From the NCBI GenBank assembly GCA_030537355.1, contig JAUNNF010000007.1:1-64000 (forward strand): DNA of 64,000 nt. The letters are read 5' to 3'. Origin of the DNA: Coriobacteriia bacterium. Lineage in GTDB: Bacteria; Actinomycetota; Coriobacteriia; Coriobacteriales; Eggerthellaceae. Under the pieces are notes generated by a model that saw only the letters and a list, made by a program, of their open reading frames with translations, made no database searches and was not told the DNA's origin. The position numbers and the translations under genes were made by a program. This document shows positions 50,374 to 58,958 of this stretch, piece by piece (within the stretch, counting starts at the first letter, position 1; the number at the start of each line of letters is the position of its first letter).

Positions 50374-50394
50374 GTTAATCAGAAAGGATATCTT

Positions 50395-51645
50395 ATGGAA
50401 GGTATTATTACTACCACTATTAAAGCTACAAATGAACTTGGCCCTACACCAATCACGGGAGATATAATCCTTCCATTTATTTTAGGAATAATTGTTGTTG
50501 CTGCATTAATTTTTTTAATTGTTAAAAAGCGAAAAATTGCTGCTGGTACTCTATCTGTATTTATATTAACTTTTAGTTGTTTTGGTGTGGCTCATGCTAT
50601 GAATAATTTATTTAATTGTACTGACGTAATTGAAATTCAGGACATTAATGCTATCCCAGATGGAGAAATTGTAAATATAAGCACTGTCTCCACAGGTAAT
50701 GTTTCAAACATTCAGCTTGCAAGTAATGAGGATTTAGGCAATGCTGTTTGGACAGTAAAATCTAATGATATTGTCTTGTATGAGGGTAAGGCTGGAGAAT
50801 CAAAAACTATCGATTTAGCATTTGATAAAAACGAAAAAAAGATAATAAATTTTTCTGTTAAAAATTGCAATATAGAACAGTTTAGGGGAAAAGAACTTGT
50901 TAAAGTTAATTATGCATTTAAATTAACTAATCCTGATATTAAAGCATATAGTTCTACTGATTTAAAGACAGCCGCCAATGACATACGTGAAAAGGGTTCA
51001 GCTTCTAAGTATTATGATGAGTTTGTTTATTATATGAATAATGACATCATTTGGAATTCAGCTGAGCAACCTAATAAGGAACAATATAAATGTAATTTCG
51101 ATGGCAAGGAAGAAAATAATTACTTACAACTCAGAGTTGCAAATGTAGAAAATGGAATTACATTCCAATCGGTTCATGCACTTCCTATCGCAGTTCCCTA
51201 TGGAAGCTGGGATGTTAGTTCCAAATTAGCTCAAGTATACCAAGATAATATAGTACCTACTATAATAAAAACAGAAAGAACCCATCAATGGGGAAGCAAA
51301 ACTGACGATATTCAAGTTGAGGAGGTAAAAGTTTATCCTCTATCTTATACTGAAATGATAACTCCAGGAACTGAATATTTTAAAGCTGAGTATCCATGGT
51401 ACTTTAACTCGGCAGAAGGAACACAATTAGGATGGTATAAGACTCGCAATATTAGTGGGAAAACATCAAATGAAGTTATAAAGTCTCAAACTACATTAAA
51501 CGATGGAACTCCTGTTTTGGTATGGCTTAGAACTCCATATCATAAAACAGAAACTAATTATCTGTTTATAGACAGTGATGGATCGCTGTATAAAGACAAC
51601 CATCAGGAAAATAAATTTAACATTGCACCAGCATTTAAGTTTTAG
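50395..51645 (+). CDS. Exported membrane protein with DUF6273-like C-terminal domain
   Basis: A 416-aa protein. Two hydrophobic segments (about residues 24-43 and 49-66) frame a short basic loop, and the rest is outside. The middle is beta-rich with no known motif. The C-terminal 120 residues resemble DUF6273: YPLSYTEM, WYKTRN, PVLVWLRTPYHKTE, then IAPAFKF at the very end, corresponding to the family's WLRSP and RPAF parts. DUF6273 domains occur on surface proteins of gut bacteria; their role is unknown. It ends 9 bp before the GH78-like gene, whose ribosome site AGGAGG follows directly, so they are probably one operon. Confidence 0.65.
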   Translation: MEGIITTTIKATNELGPTPITGDIILPFILGIIVVAALIFLIVKKRKIAAGTLSVFILTFSCFGVAHAMNNLFNCTDVIEIQDINAIPDGEIVNISTVSTGNVSNIQLASNEDLGNAVWTVKSNDIVLYEGKAGESKTIDLAFDKNEKKIINFSVKNCNIEQFRGKELVKVNYAFKLTNPDIKAYSSTDLKTAANDIREKGSASKYYDEFVYYMNNDIIWNSAEQPNKEQYKCNFDGKEENNYLQLRVANVENGITFQSVHALPIAVPYGSWDVSSKLAQVYQDNIVPTIIKTERTHQWGSKTDDIQVEEVKVYPLSYTEMITPGTEYFKAEYPWYFNSAEGTQLGWYKTRNISGKTSNEVIKSQTTLNDGTPVLVWLRTPYHKTETNYLFIDSDGSLYKDNHQENKFNIAPAFKF

Positions 51646-51654
51646 GAGGCTGTA

Positions 51655-53739
51655 ATGCAGGATATTAGTAGAAGATCATTTATAATAGGAGCTGGAGCAA
51701 CCGCACTTAGCCTTGGTGCTGTTGGCGCACTTATTAGAAAAGGTGTTGCTGTTGCCGATATTAAAAATTTTGATGCAAAGTGGATTTGGCCAGAAGGTGC
51801 TGAAGTAAATGGCGTTAATGATTATGCTGAATTCGTAGATTCTTTTACTCCTACAAATACAAATGATTTAAAAATTGAAATTGCTTGCGAGTCTATGTAT
51901 GCTCTTTATATAGATGATGAATTAAGATATTTTGCGCAAAGTTCAGATTTTCCACAAAAAGCTCAATATAAAAGTAACGAGTATAAGTTATATGATAAAT
52001 TAGATATTTCAAAATTTTGTACTCCTGGTAAAAAACACAATTTGCGAATTTTAATCTGGCATAATCCAGGAAAAGAAGGTTGCCAAGCATTTTTGTCAGG
52101 TGAAGCAGGTTTAATTTATCAAATCCTTCAAGGAAATACTAAACTGACATCTTCAGGAAAAACCACTCAATCGAGGACTCTTGAGAATTATTGGCACGGT
52201 GAAACAATGAGGCTTATTACAGGACAGATGGGTTTTAGTTTTAGATATGATAAAAATGGAACAATTACTGAGTTCCATGATAGTGCTGTAAACGAATCAA
52301 AAAGTAATAATTTTAATTTACGTGAAATTTTGCCTTTACAATTAGATCCACGTGTTGATGGTAAAATTGTTAAGCGTTATGAAGACAGTGTTCTTTATGA
52401 TTTAGGGAAAGAATACGTAGGCTTTTTAGATATAAAATTTAAGAATCCAAAAGCGCAAACAATAGTAGTTTCCTATGGAGAACATATATGTGCAGACGAA
52501 CAAGGTCATGGTGAAGGTCATGTTAGAAGACAAGTTGGTGGCCGTGATTTCAGTGTTGATATTAAATCGAATGCAGGTGAAACAGTTGAATATTTAAATC
52601 CTTTTAGAAGATTAGGTTGTAGATATTTGGAAATTTCTGCTTTAAAAATAGATGAAAAATCAAAAGGCGATTTACCAACAGAAATAGATTATATTGGTAT
52701 AAGGCCAGTTATGTATCCGCTTGAAGACAAACCGTATAATTTTAAAAATGCTACTATGAATAAGATCTACGAAGCTTGCATTTGGACACTTAAGTGTTGT
52801 ATGCACGAGCATTATGAAGATTGTCCTTGGCGAGAGCAATGTTTGTATGGCATGGATTCTCGCAATCAAATGCTTTGTGGATATTATGCGTTCGAAGGTC
52901 ACGAGTATCAGCGTCATAATTTAATTTTGCTTGCACAAAGCTTAAGAGAAGACAATATGATAGAAATTTGTGCTCCATGTAATAATAATTATCCTATTCC
53001 TATGTTTTCTTATGCCTTTATTATTGGAGCTGCAGAATACATTAAATATACAAAAGATAAAAGTATTTTAGATCATATTAAACCAGCGATTGACGCAATT
53101 TTTACTAAGAGTAAGGCGATGATGGGCGCAAATCATTATATACCTAAATTTCCTCATCCATTTTGGAATTTTATTGAATGGTGGAATGGTAGTGATTCAG
53201 ACTCTGGTATTTTAAACTTAAACAATATATTTATTATTGCTCACGAAAAATTCAAGTCTGCTACTGGTATTTCTTATTTAACAGAAGAAGAATTAAACAA
53301 TATGCGTAAAACTCTTGATGACAAGTTGTATGTTTCTAGTAAAGGAGAATATTGTTTAGATCTTGAAGATAGACTCAAAGATTTATCTTCTCAGCTTGGT
53401 AATGCAACAGCAATTCTCGCTAAATTACCTAATGCAAATGAAAATCTTGCTAATAAGATTTTGAAAGATATGCAAGGTGAATCTACAGGTATGGTAACAG
53501 CTTCACTTTCCATGAGAGGATTTTTATACGATGCTTTGTTAGAATTTAATGATCCTAAATATAAAAAAGCTGTATATGACGATATTTTAAAGAATTACAC
53601 TACAATGATGGATTCTGGTTATTTTACTGGAACATTTTGGGAGGACGAGCGTGGGCAACATGCATTTAGTGATGCTGGAAGCTTATGTCATGGTTGGAGT
53701 GCAATTCCTATTTATTATTTTAATGAATATTATTCATAA
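51655..53739 (+). CDS. Tat-exported GH78-like (alpha-L-rhamnosidase family) protein
   Basis: A 694-aa protein. The N-terminus SRRSFIIGAGATALSLGAVG is a twin-arginine signal. An N-terminal beta domain follows (WIWPEG near 40). The catalytic (alpha/alpha)6 barrel starts near residue 365, with MNKIYEACIWTLKCCMHEHY and DCPWREQCLYGMDSRNQ near 387-403, the segment that carries the general acid in GH78 enzymes. Further on are FWNFIEWWNG and the end GSLCHGWSAIPIYYFNEY, also GH78-like. It probably trims rhamnose or a related sugar from plant or bacterial glycans outside the cell; the exact substrate is unknown. Confidence 0.8.
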   Translation: MQDISRRSFIIGAGATALSLGAVGALIRKGVAVADIKNFDAKWIWPEGAEVNGVNDYAEFVDSFTPTNTNDLKIEIACESMYALYIDDELRYFAQSSDFPQKAQYKSNEYKLYDKLDISKFCTPGKKHNLRILIWHNPGKEGCQAFLSGEAGLIYQILQGNTKLTSSGKTTQSRTLENYWHGETMRLITGQMGFSFRYDKNGTITEFHDSAVNESKSNNFNLREILPLQLDPRVDGKIVKRYEDSVLYDLGKEYVGFLDIKFKNPKAQTIVVSYGEHICADEQGHGEGHVRRQVGGRDFSVDIKSNAGETVEYLNPFRRLGCRYLEISALKIDEKSKGDLPTEIDYIGIRPVMYPLEDKPYNFKNATMNKIYEACIWTLKCCMHEHYEDCPWREQCLYGMDSRNQMLCGYYAFEGHEYQRHNLILLAQSLREDNMIEICAPCNNNYPIPMFSYAFIIGAAEYIKYTKDKSILDHIKPAIDAIFTKSKAMMGANHYIPKFPHPFWNFIEWWNGSDSDSGILNLNNIFIIAHEKFKSATGISYLTEEELNNMRKTLDDKLYVSSKGEYCLDLEDRLKDLSSQLGNATAILAKLPNANENLANKILKDMQGESTGMVTASLSMRGFLYDALLEFNDPKYKKAVYDDILKNYTTMMDSGYFTGTFWEDERGQHAFSDAGSLCHGWSAIPIYYFNEYYS

Positions 53740-53755
53740 TTATGGAGGTTAGATT

Positions 53756-55138
53756 ATGGCAAAAAAAGTTTATGTAGTTGGACATAAGAATCCAGACAAT
53801 GATTCAATTTGTTCTGCAGTTGCTTATGCTTACCTAAAAAATGAGAGTTCAAAAAACGCTTTAAAAGAGGGTAAGGAAATTGAATATTTTTATGAACCTG
53901 TTAGATTAGGTCCTCTTCCTCCAGAGACAAAATGGTTGTTTAAAAAATATGATGTACCTACTCCTCGTGCTATTAGACATGTATATGGGCGTGTTCGTGA
54001 CGTTATGACCAGAAATCCTATTACAATTAAAGAATATGAAAGTGTTGTTGAGGCTGGTCGTATTATGAGACAAACTCGTAAAAAATCTTTGATTGTTGTA
54101 GATAAAAAGGATAACTATAAAGGATTAATTACTACTCGTATGATTGCTGAGAGATATATTTCAGCAACAGACAAGATGGATAAGTCTACAAATAATATAA
54201 TAGCGGTTGCTGCTGACTTAATTAAATCACTGGATGAAAAAGCAAAAGACATGATGGAAACTGATGTACTTTTGTTAAGCGACGAGACTTTGCTTAAGGA
54301 TGCAATTCACGAGTTGTTAGAAAGTAAGTTGCGCGAGGCAGTTATTTTAGATAAAGAGAAGAAGCGCTGTGTTGGTATTTTGACAAGATCAGATGTTGCT
54401 AATCCTCTTCATAAAAATGTAATTCTTGTAGATCATAATGAGGCTAGTCAGGCAGCAAATGGTATTGACGAAGCAAAAATATTAGAGATTATTGACCATC
54501 ATCGTATTGCTGATATTTCAACGCTAAATCCTATTAAATTTATGAACCTACCAGTTGGATCTACAGCTTCTATCGTTGCTAGTGAATTTGAAAATTATAA
54601 ACATAGTAAAATACCAATTCCAAAACCACTAGCTGCCGCATTGTTAAGTGCAATTATTACTGATACTGTAATTTTGAATTCGCCTACAACTACAGCTTTC
54701 GATAGACGTATGGCAAAAGATTTGGCTGCAATTGTAGGAGTTGATATCGATAGCTTTGGTCATGATATTTTTGATAATAAGAGCGATGAGGAATCTTTGC
54801 CAATTAGTGAACTTGTTGGTTCTGACAGTAAAGTTTTCCAACTTGGTGATCAAAAAGTTTTGATTGCGCAGCATGAAACAATTCATGTTAAAAATGTCAT
54901 GAAACGTGAAAAAGAAATTAGGCAGTACATGAGTAAGATAAAAAGACAGTACGATTATGAATTTGTGTTGTTTATGATTACTGATATTATTGAGCAAGGT
55001 TCTTTGTTTTTGGTATCTGGAAACATCGATATATTGAACAGGGTTTTTCATGTCAGTTGTACAGGACATGGTGGTACTTGGATGCCTGGTATTGTAAGCA
55101 GGAAATTGCAAGTAGCACCTCGTATTTTAGGAGCGTAA
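53756..55138 (+). CDS. ppaC: Manganese-dependent inorganic pyrophosphatase with CBS domains
   Basis: A 460-aa family II pyrophosphatase. The DHH part has GHKNPDNDSICSA at residues 9-21, DHNEASQA near 226 and DHHRIADI near 247; the C-terminal DHHA2 part ends with VSRKLQVAP. Two CBS domains are inserted at about 75-220 (RDVMTRNPITIKEYESV and METDVLLLSDETLLKDA), which bind adenine nucleotides and regulate activity in relatives. No DRTGG domain separates them, unlike the longer clostridial form. It removes PPi from biosynthesis. It lies 16 bp after the GH78-like gene with GGAGG. Confidence 0.94.
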   Translation: MAKKVYVVGHKNPDNDSICSAVAYAYLKNESSKNALKEGKEIEYFYEPVRLGPLPPETKWLFKKYDVPTPRAIRHVYGRVRDVMTRNPITIKEYESVVEAGRIMRQTRKKSLIVVDKKDNYKGLITTRMIAERYISATDKMDKSTNNIIAVAADLIKSLDEKAKDMMETDVLLLSDETLLKDAIHELLESKLREAVILDKEKKRCVGILTRSDVANPLHKNVILVDHNEASQAANGIDEAKILEIIDHHRIADISTLNPIKFMNLPVGSTASIVASEFENYKHSKIPIPKPLAAALLSAIITDTVILNSPTTTAFDRRMAKDLAAIVGVDIDSFGHDIFDNKSDEESLPISELVGSDSKVFQLGDQKVLIAQHETIHVKNVMKREKEIRQYMSKIKRQYDYEFVLFMITDIIEQGSLFLVSGNIDILNRVFHVSCTGHGGTWMPGIVSRKLQVAPRILGA

Positions 55139-55139
55139 A

Positions 55140-57173
55140 ATGAAATTATTTTATTACAAACACCGTATTCTAAGTATTTGCTTAGTAAGTTTTATTATAG
55201 CTTTAATAACTTGTTTAATATCAAGTCCAGCTTTTGCTTGCTCTGGGGTCTATGTTGGATGCAATGCAAGCAGTGATGGTACATCCATGATTGCAAGATC
55301 AAGTGATACCAGTGTGTCTAATCAACCATGTTACTTTAAAGTTTTTGGTGGAAAAGATGGCGAGAAGCTTGTACGTATTGAGTCTGATAATGGATTTGTT
55401 TATGACCTTCCAGAAAATATATTTCGTTTTACAGTACTATCTACTTGTGATGTTGTAGATTCTGATTCGTACTTTACAACAGCAACGAACGAGTATGGCG
55501 TATCCATTTCTGCTACGTTAACTGCCTATGTATGTAAAGAAGCACTAGAAGCTGATCCTTTTGTTGATGGAGGAATTGTTGAAGACAAAATGCCTGCAGT
55601 AGTTGGAGCATGTTGTAAAACTGCTCGTGAAGGTATTGAGTTATTAGCCAAAATTATTGATGAAAAAGGATCTGGTGGAAACGAGATCGTTATGATTTCA
55701 GACAATCAAGAATGTTGGTATATGGAAATGTACGCTGGACATCAATATTGTGCCGTAAAAGCTCCAGATGATTGTGTATGTGCAATGGGAAATGAATTTA
55801 TGCTAGAAACAATTGACGGATTTGCAAGCTCAGATGTTATTTGTTCTAAAGACTTATTTTCACTACCTCAACAAAAAGGTTATGCCAAATATAATTCTAA
55901 TGGTTCATTAAATCTATTTAATACTTACTCTGGAGAGAACCGATTTACAGATTATTGTCATTTACGAACTTGGAGAGCTCATAGCATTTTATCGCCAAGC
56001 ACAATTGGCAATTATGAACCAAAAACTAAATATCCAATATTTTTTAAACCAGATAAAAAAGTTAGTTTAAACGATGTTATGAGCATACTGCGAGACAGGT
56101 ATGAAGGTACTCAATATTGCCCTGACACAACAAACAGAGATGATATACGTCCAATAGGTGATGATACTCAGTTGCATGCTCATATCTTACAAACTTATAA
56201 AAATTTACCTCAAGATATGTCAGTAGTATTATGGCAATGTTTGTCTCCTGCAGAATTTTCTACATTTGTACCTATGTCCTCGATAGAATCAAAATTTGAT
56301 CCTTCATATACTTATAATATTCCTAGTTTTCAAAATGATGAAAATAACGCTTCTTTGTGTTTTAAAAAGTTAAATACAATTGTGCAACAAAATAAATCAT
56401 TGTTAGGAGACGGAGTAAAATCTTATTGGAATTATCTTGAAAAATATTACCAAGCTATTTTTCCTGCAATATTAGAACAAGCCTCAAATGACAAATCTAA
56501 GGCACAAAATTTAATAGATAATTTTTGTTGCAATGTACAAAATCAATCATATTACGACGCAAAACGATTAATAAATGAATGTGAATGGTGCTTAATGAAT
56601 AATCAACATACTTATAAACATAAAATGAATTTATCTACATTTGCGGTTAAAGAATTAGTTATAGAAAATTATTCACCATTGGTTGATGCTGTTTTATTTG
56701 CAAAAATTAACGGCTGGAATATTATTGAAAATAAATTGCAGGATCATCCAGGTGTTTATAATAATAATATGACAGGAAATGAATCTCAAGCTGATAATGG
56801 TGGTAAAGAAGGCTATCTAAAAATCGAAAAAGATGGTACTACGGTAGAAATTCATAGTAATAATGGACATGCATTGTCTATAGGTAAATTATTAATTAAT
56901 GGTTCCGAATCAGAAATAGCTGCCCAGGTTAAAGACGGTAAAACATATGTTGATTTTACATTTTTAGACAAAATAAGCAGCAATAATTTTTCAATAATTA
57001 ATAATGAAGATTTAAGCAGTAATAGAAATTTTGAGCAAAATTTTTCTTTGTTTGGCAGCTTAGGTAATATTCCATTATGGATACAAATTATTATAATTGT
57101 ATTTACTTTTATAGTATGTATTGTGATTGGTTTTTGTATTTCTAGAGCTGTATCAAAGAGAAAAAATATTTGA
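55140..57173 (+). CDS. Exported C69 family dipeptidase
   Basis: A 677-aa Ntn-hydrolase. The signal peptide (about residues 1-33) ends in AFA, and Cys34 follows in ACSGVYVG. Cleavage at this site would expose the nucleophilic Cys as the new N-terminus, as C69 peptidases require. GTSMIARSSDT, the EYGVSISAT segment and GNEIVMISDNQECWYMEMY further on match the family. A C-terminal helix (about 648-668) and a basic tail RAVSKRKNI anchor it on the outer membrane face. It begins 1 bp after the pyrophosphatase stop. It likely trims dipeptides outside the cell. Confidence 0.9.
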   Translation: MKLFYYKHRILSICLVSFIIALITCLISSPAFACSGVYVGCNASSDGTSMIARSSDTSVSNQPCYFKVFGGKDGEKLVRIESDNGFVYDLPENIFRFTVLSTCDVVDSDSYFTTATNEYGVSISATLTAYVCKEALEADPFVDGGIVEDKMPAVVGACCKTAREGIELLAKIIDEKGSGGNEIVMISDNQECWYMEMYAGHQYCAVKAPDDCVCAMGNEFMLETIDGFASSDVICSKDLFSLPQQKGYAKYNSNGSLNLFNTYSGENRFTDYCHLRTWRAHSILSPSTIGNYEPKTKYPIFFKPDKKVSLNDVMSILRDRYEGTQYCPDTTNRDDIRPIGDDTQLHAHILQTYKNLPQDMSVVLWQCLSPAEFSTFVPMSSIESKFDPSYTYNIPSFQNDENNASLCFKKLNTIVQQNKSLLGDGVKSYWNYLEKYYQAIFPAILEQASNDKSKAQNLIDNFCCNVQNQSYYDAKRLINECEWCLMNNQHTYKHKMNLSTFAVKELVIENYSPLVDAVLFAKINGWNIIENKLQDHPGVYNNNMTGNESQADNGGKEGYLKIEKDGTTVEIHSNNGHALSIGKLLINGSESEIAAQVKDGKTYVDFTFLDKISSNNFSIINNEDLSSNRNFEQNFSLFGSLGNIPLWIQIIIIVFTFIVCIVIGFCISRAVSKRKNI

Positions 57174-57192
57174 GTCTAAATAACTTAATATG

Positions 57193-57201
57193 TGGTAAAA
57201 T
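57193..57201 (+). promoter_or_regulatory. Extended -10 promoter upstream of rimP
   Basis: TGG followed by TAAAAT (57196-57201) is an extended -10 (TGnTAAAAT). TTGAGT at 57170 could be a poor -35, with a 20-bp gap. The transcript would begin near 57208 and run through the terminator-like hairpin before rimP. Confidence 0.45.
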
Positions 57202-57227
57202 ACAAAATGAAAAAAGAAGTTGAATTG

Positions 57228-57258
57228 AAGAAGTGAGCCATACGGCTCGCTTCTTTTT
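57228..57258 (+). terminator. Strong terminator/attenuator hairpin before rimP
   Basis: A 12-bp stem (57228-57239 with 57244-57255, one G-U pair) closed by the four-base loop ATAC is followed by a U-run ending at 57258. It is a good intrinsic terminator. It stops the dipeptidase transcript, and because a promoter lies 20-30 bp upstream, it may also attenuate the rimP-nusA-infB operon. The ribosome site GGGAGG begins only six bases after the U-run. Confidence 0.8.
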
Positions 57259-57272
57259 ATGATGGGAGGTTG

Positions 57273-57734
57273 ATGCCAAACAAAAAGGAATATAGTTTGA
57301 TTGAGGCAATTGAGACAATCGGGGCCGAAGTTGATCCTGATGTTGATATAGTCACAGTCAAAATGGTTGGTTCTGCAAAAGCACCCGTTGTTAGGGTTTA
57401 TATTGATTATCCTGGCGGCGTTACTTTTGACGTTTTGGCTGAAACCCAAAAATGGATTAGTGAAATTTTAGATGAAATTGATCCATTTACAGGCTCTTAT
57501 ACTTTGGAGGTGTCGAGTCCTGGTCCTGATAGACCATTGAGGACTCCTAAACATTTTGAGGGAGCTAAAGGAGAGACTGTAAAGATTAAGACAAGTGAAG
57601 CTGTCGAAGGAAGAAAAAACTTTACAGGTGAATTGTTAAATGTTAGTGAAAAACAAGTGGTTCTTGCGCTAGAGGAAGGAAATTGCGAGATTCCATTTGA
57701 GTATATTGCAAAAGCAAACATAAGGGATAAATAG
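57273..57734 (+). CDS. rimP: Ribosome maturation factor RimP
   Basis: A protein of about 153 aa. VVRVYIDYPGGVTFDVLAE matches the RimP N-terminal domain, LEVSSPGPDRPLRTPKHFEG is the diagnostic central motif, and the Sm-like C-terminal domain ends IPFEYIAKANI. It helps assemble the 30S head. The start is uncertain: ATG 57273 lies only three bases from GGGAGG, and TTG 57270 touches it, so a later TTG may be used instead. It is the first gene of the nusA operon. Confidence 0.92.
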   Translation: MPNKKEYSLIEAIETIGAEVDPDVDIVTVKMVGSAKAPVVRVYIDYPGGVTFDVLAETQKWISEILDEIDPFTGSYTLEVSSPGPDRPLRTPKHFEGAKGETVKIKTSEAVEGRKNFTGELLNVSEKQVVLALEEGNCEIPFEYIAKANIRDK

Positions 57735-57745
57735 AAGGAGAATTT

Positions 57746-58939
57746 ATGGCAACGTCACAATTATTTGAAGCACTACAAGCACTCGCTCATGAAAAACGTA
57801 TCGATGAGTTTTACCTAATCGATAGGTTAGAGACGGCTCTAGCTTCTACTTACAAGCGTACTTTAAAGCTTGATTATGAAGCAAGTGTTGTAATCAACAG
57901 AGAAACGGGCGAGATTTATGTTTTTGAGATGGTTCCTGTTGGGGATCCTGATCCGGAAACTGGCGAGTATGAAAGTTACGAGGAACATGATGTAACTCCT
58001 CCAGATGTAAGTAGAATTGCTGCACAAAAAGCAAAAGCTGTTATTAAATCAATTGTTAGAGATGCTGGTAAACAAGCAATCTATGATGAGTTTCATGACA
58101 GAGTTGGAGAAATTGTACAAGGTACAGTGCTGCAGTCTACTCGCGATTTTACGATTATTAATATTAGAGATGGAGTTGAAGCTGAGCTTCCTCATTTTAA
58201 TACTGAGAGATATCCAAATGAGCGTAACGAGGTTCCATACAATGAGCGTTATGGACATAATCAACGCTTAAAGGTTTTAATTATCGATGTACGTGACCCA
58301 TTGGATGAGTCTAATAAACGCTTTGAGCAGTCACGTCCTTCAATTGTTGTTTCACGTTCGCATCCAGGTTTAATCCGTGGACTTTTTGAGATGGAAGTAC
58401 CTGAGATTTATGATGGCTTGGTAGAAATTAAGTCTGTTGCTCGTGATCCAGGATCACGTTCTAAAATTTCAGTTGCTTCAAATGAGTATAACCTAGATCC
58501 TGTTGGTGCTTGTGTTGGACCTAAGGGTTCACGTGTAAGAATGGTTGTAGAAGAACTTCACAATGAGCGCGTTGATGTAATTCAATATGACGAGAATCCT
58601 GTTAAGTTCATAGAAAATGCCTTGTCTCCTGCAAAAATCCAGAGTGTTGATTTGGATGAGGAAACAAAGACCGCAACTGTATTTGTAAGCGACGATCAAT
58701 TATCGCTCGCTATTGGTAGAGAAGGTCAAAATGTAAGGCTCGCGGCTACTTTAACAGGTTGGAGAATTGATATTAAGAGTACTTCATTTACTGGCGAAGA
58801 AGAAGCTGGTGTTGATGGCGAGGAAATTATCGAAGATGTTGATGAGACATGTGCTTATGTAAATGAACAAGGTGTAAGATGTAGAAATCATGCTCGCCCT
58901 GGTTCGAAATACTGCGGCATTCATGCTGATTCAGAATAG
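57746..58939 (+). CDS. nusA: Transcription factor NusA with Cys/His tail
   Basis: A 397-aa protein. The N-terminal RNA-polymerase-binding domain (residues 1-125), an S1 domain (VGEIVQGTVLQSTRDFTIIN), and KH1/KH2 (DPVGACVGPKGSRVRMVVEEL; LSLAIGREGQNVRLAATLTGW) are in order. After KH2 comes an acidic stretch, then a C-terminal Cys/His cluster at about residues 369-393: CAYVNEQGVRC, ending YCGIH. Four residues placed this way could bind zinc. E. coli-type acidic repeats are absent. It regulates pausing and termination. Confidence 0.95.
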   Translation: MATSQLFEALQALAHEKRIDEFYLIDRLETALASTYKRTLKLDYEASVVINRETGEIYVFEMVPVGDPDPETGEYESYEEHDVTPPDVSRIAAQKAKAVIKSIVRDAGKQAIYDEFHDRVGEIVQGTVLQSTRDFTIINIRDGVEAELPHFNTERYPNERNEVPYNERYGHNQRLKVLIIDVRDPLDESNKRFEQSRPSIVVSRSHPGLIRGLFEMEVPEIYDGLVEIKSVARDPGSRSKISVASNEYNLDPVGACVGPKGSRVRMVVEELHNERVDVIQYDENPVKFIENALSPAKIQSVDLDEETKTATVFVSDDQLSLAIGREGQNVRLAATLTGWRIDIKSTSFTGEEEAGVDGEEIIEDVDETCAYVNEQGVRCRNHARPGSKYCGIHADSE

Positions 58940-58958
58940 ATAGGAGGGTTTTAGATTT

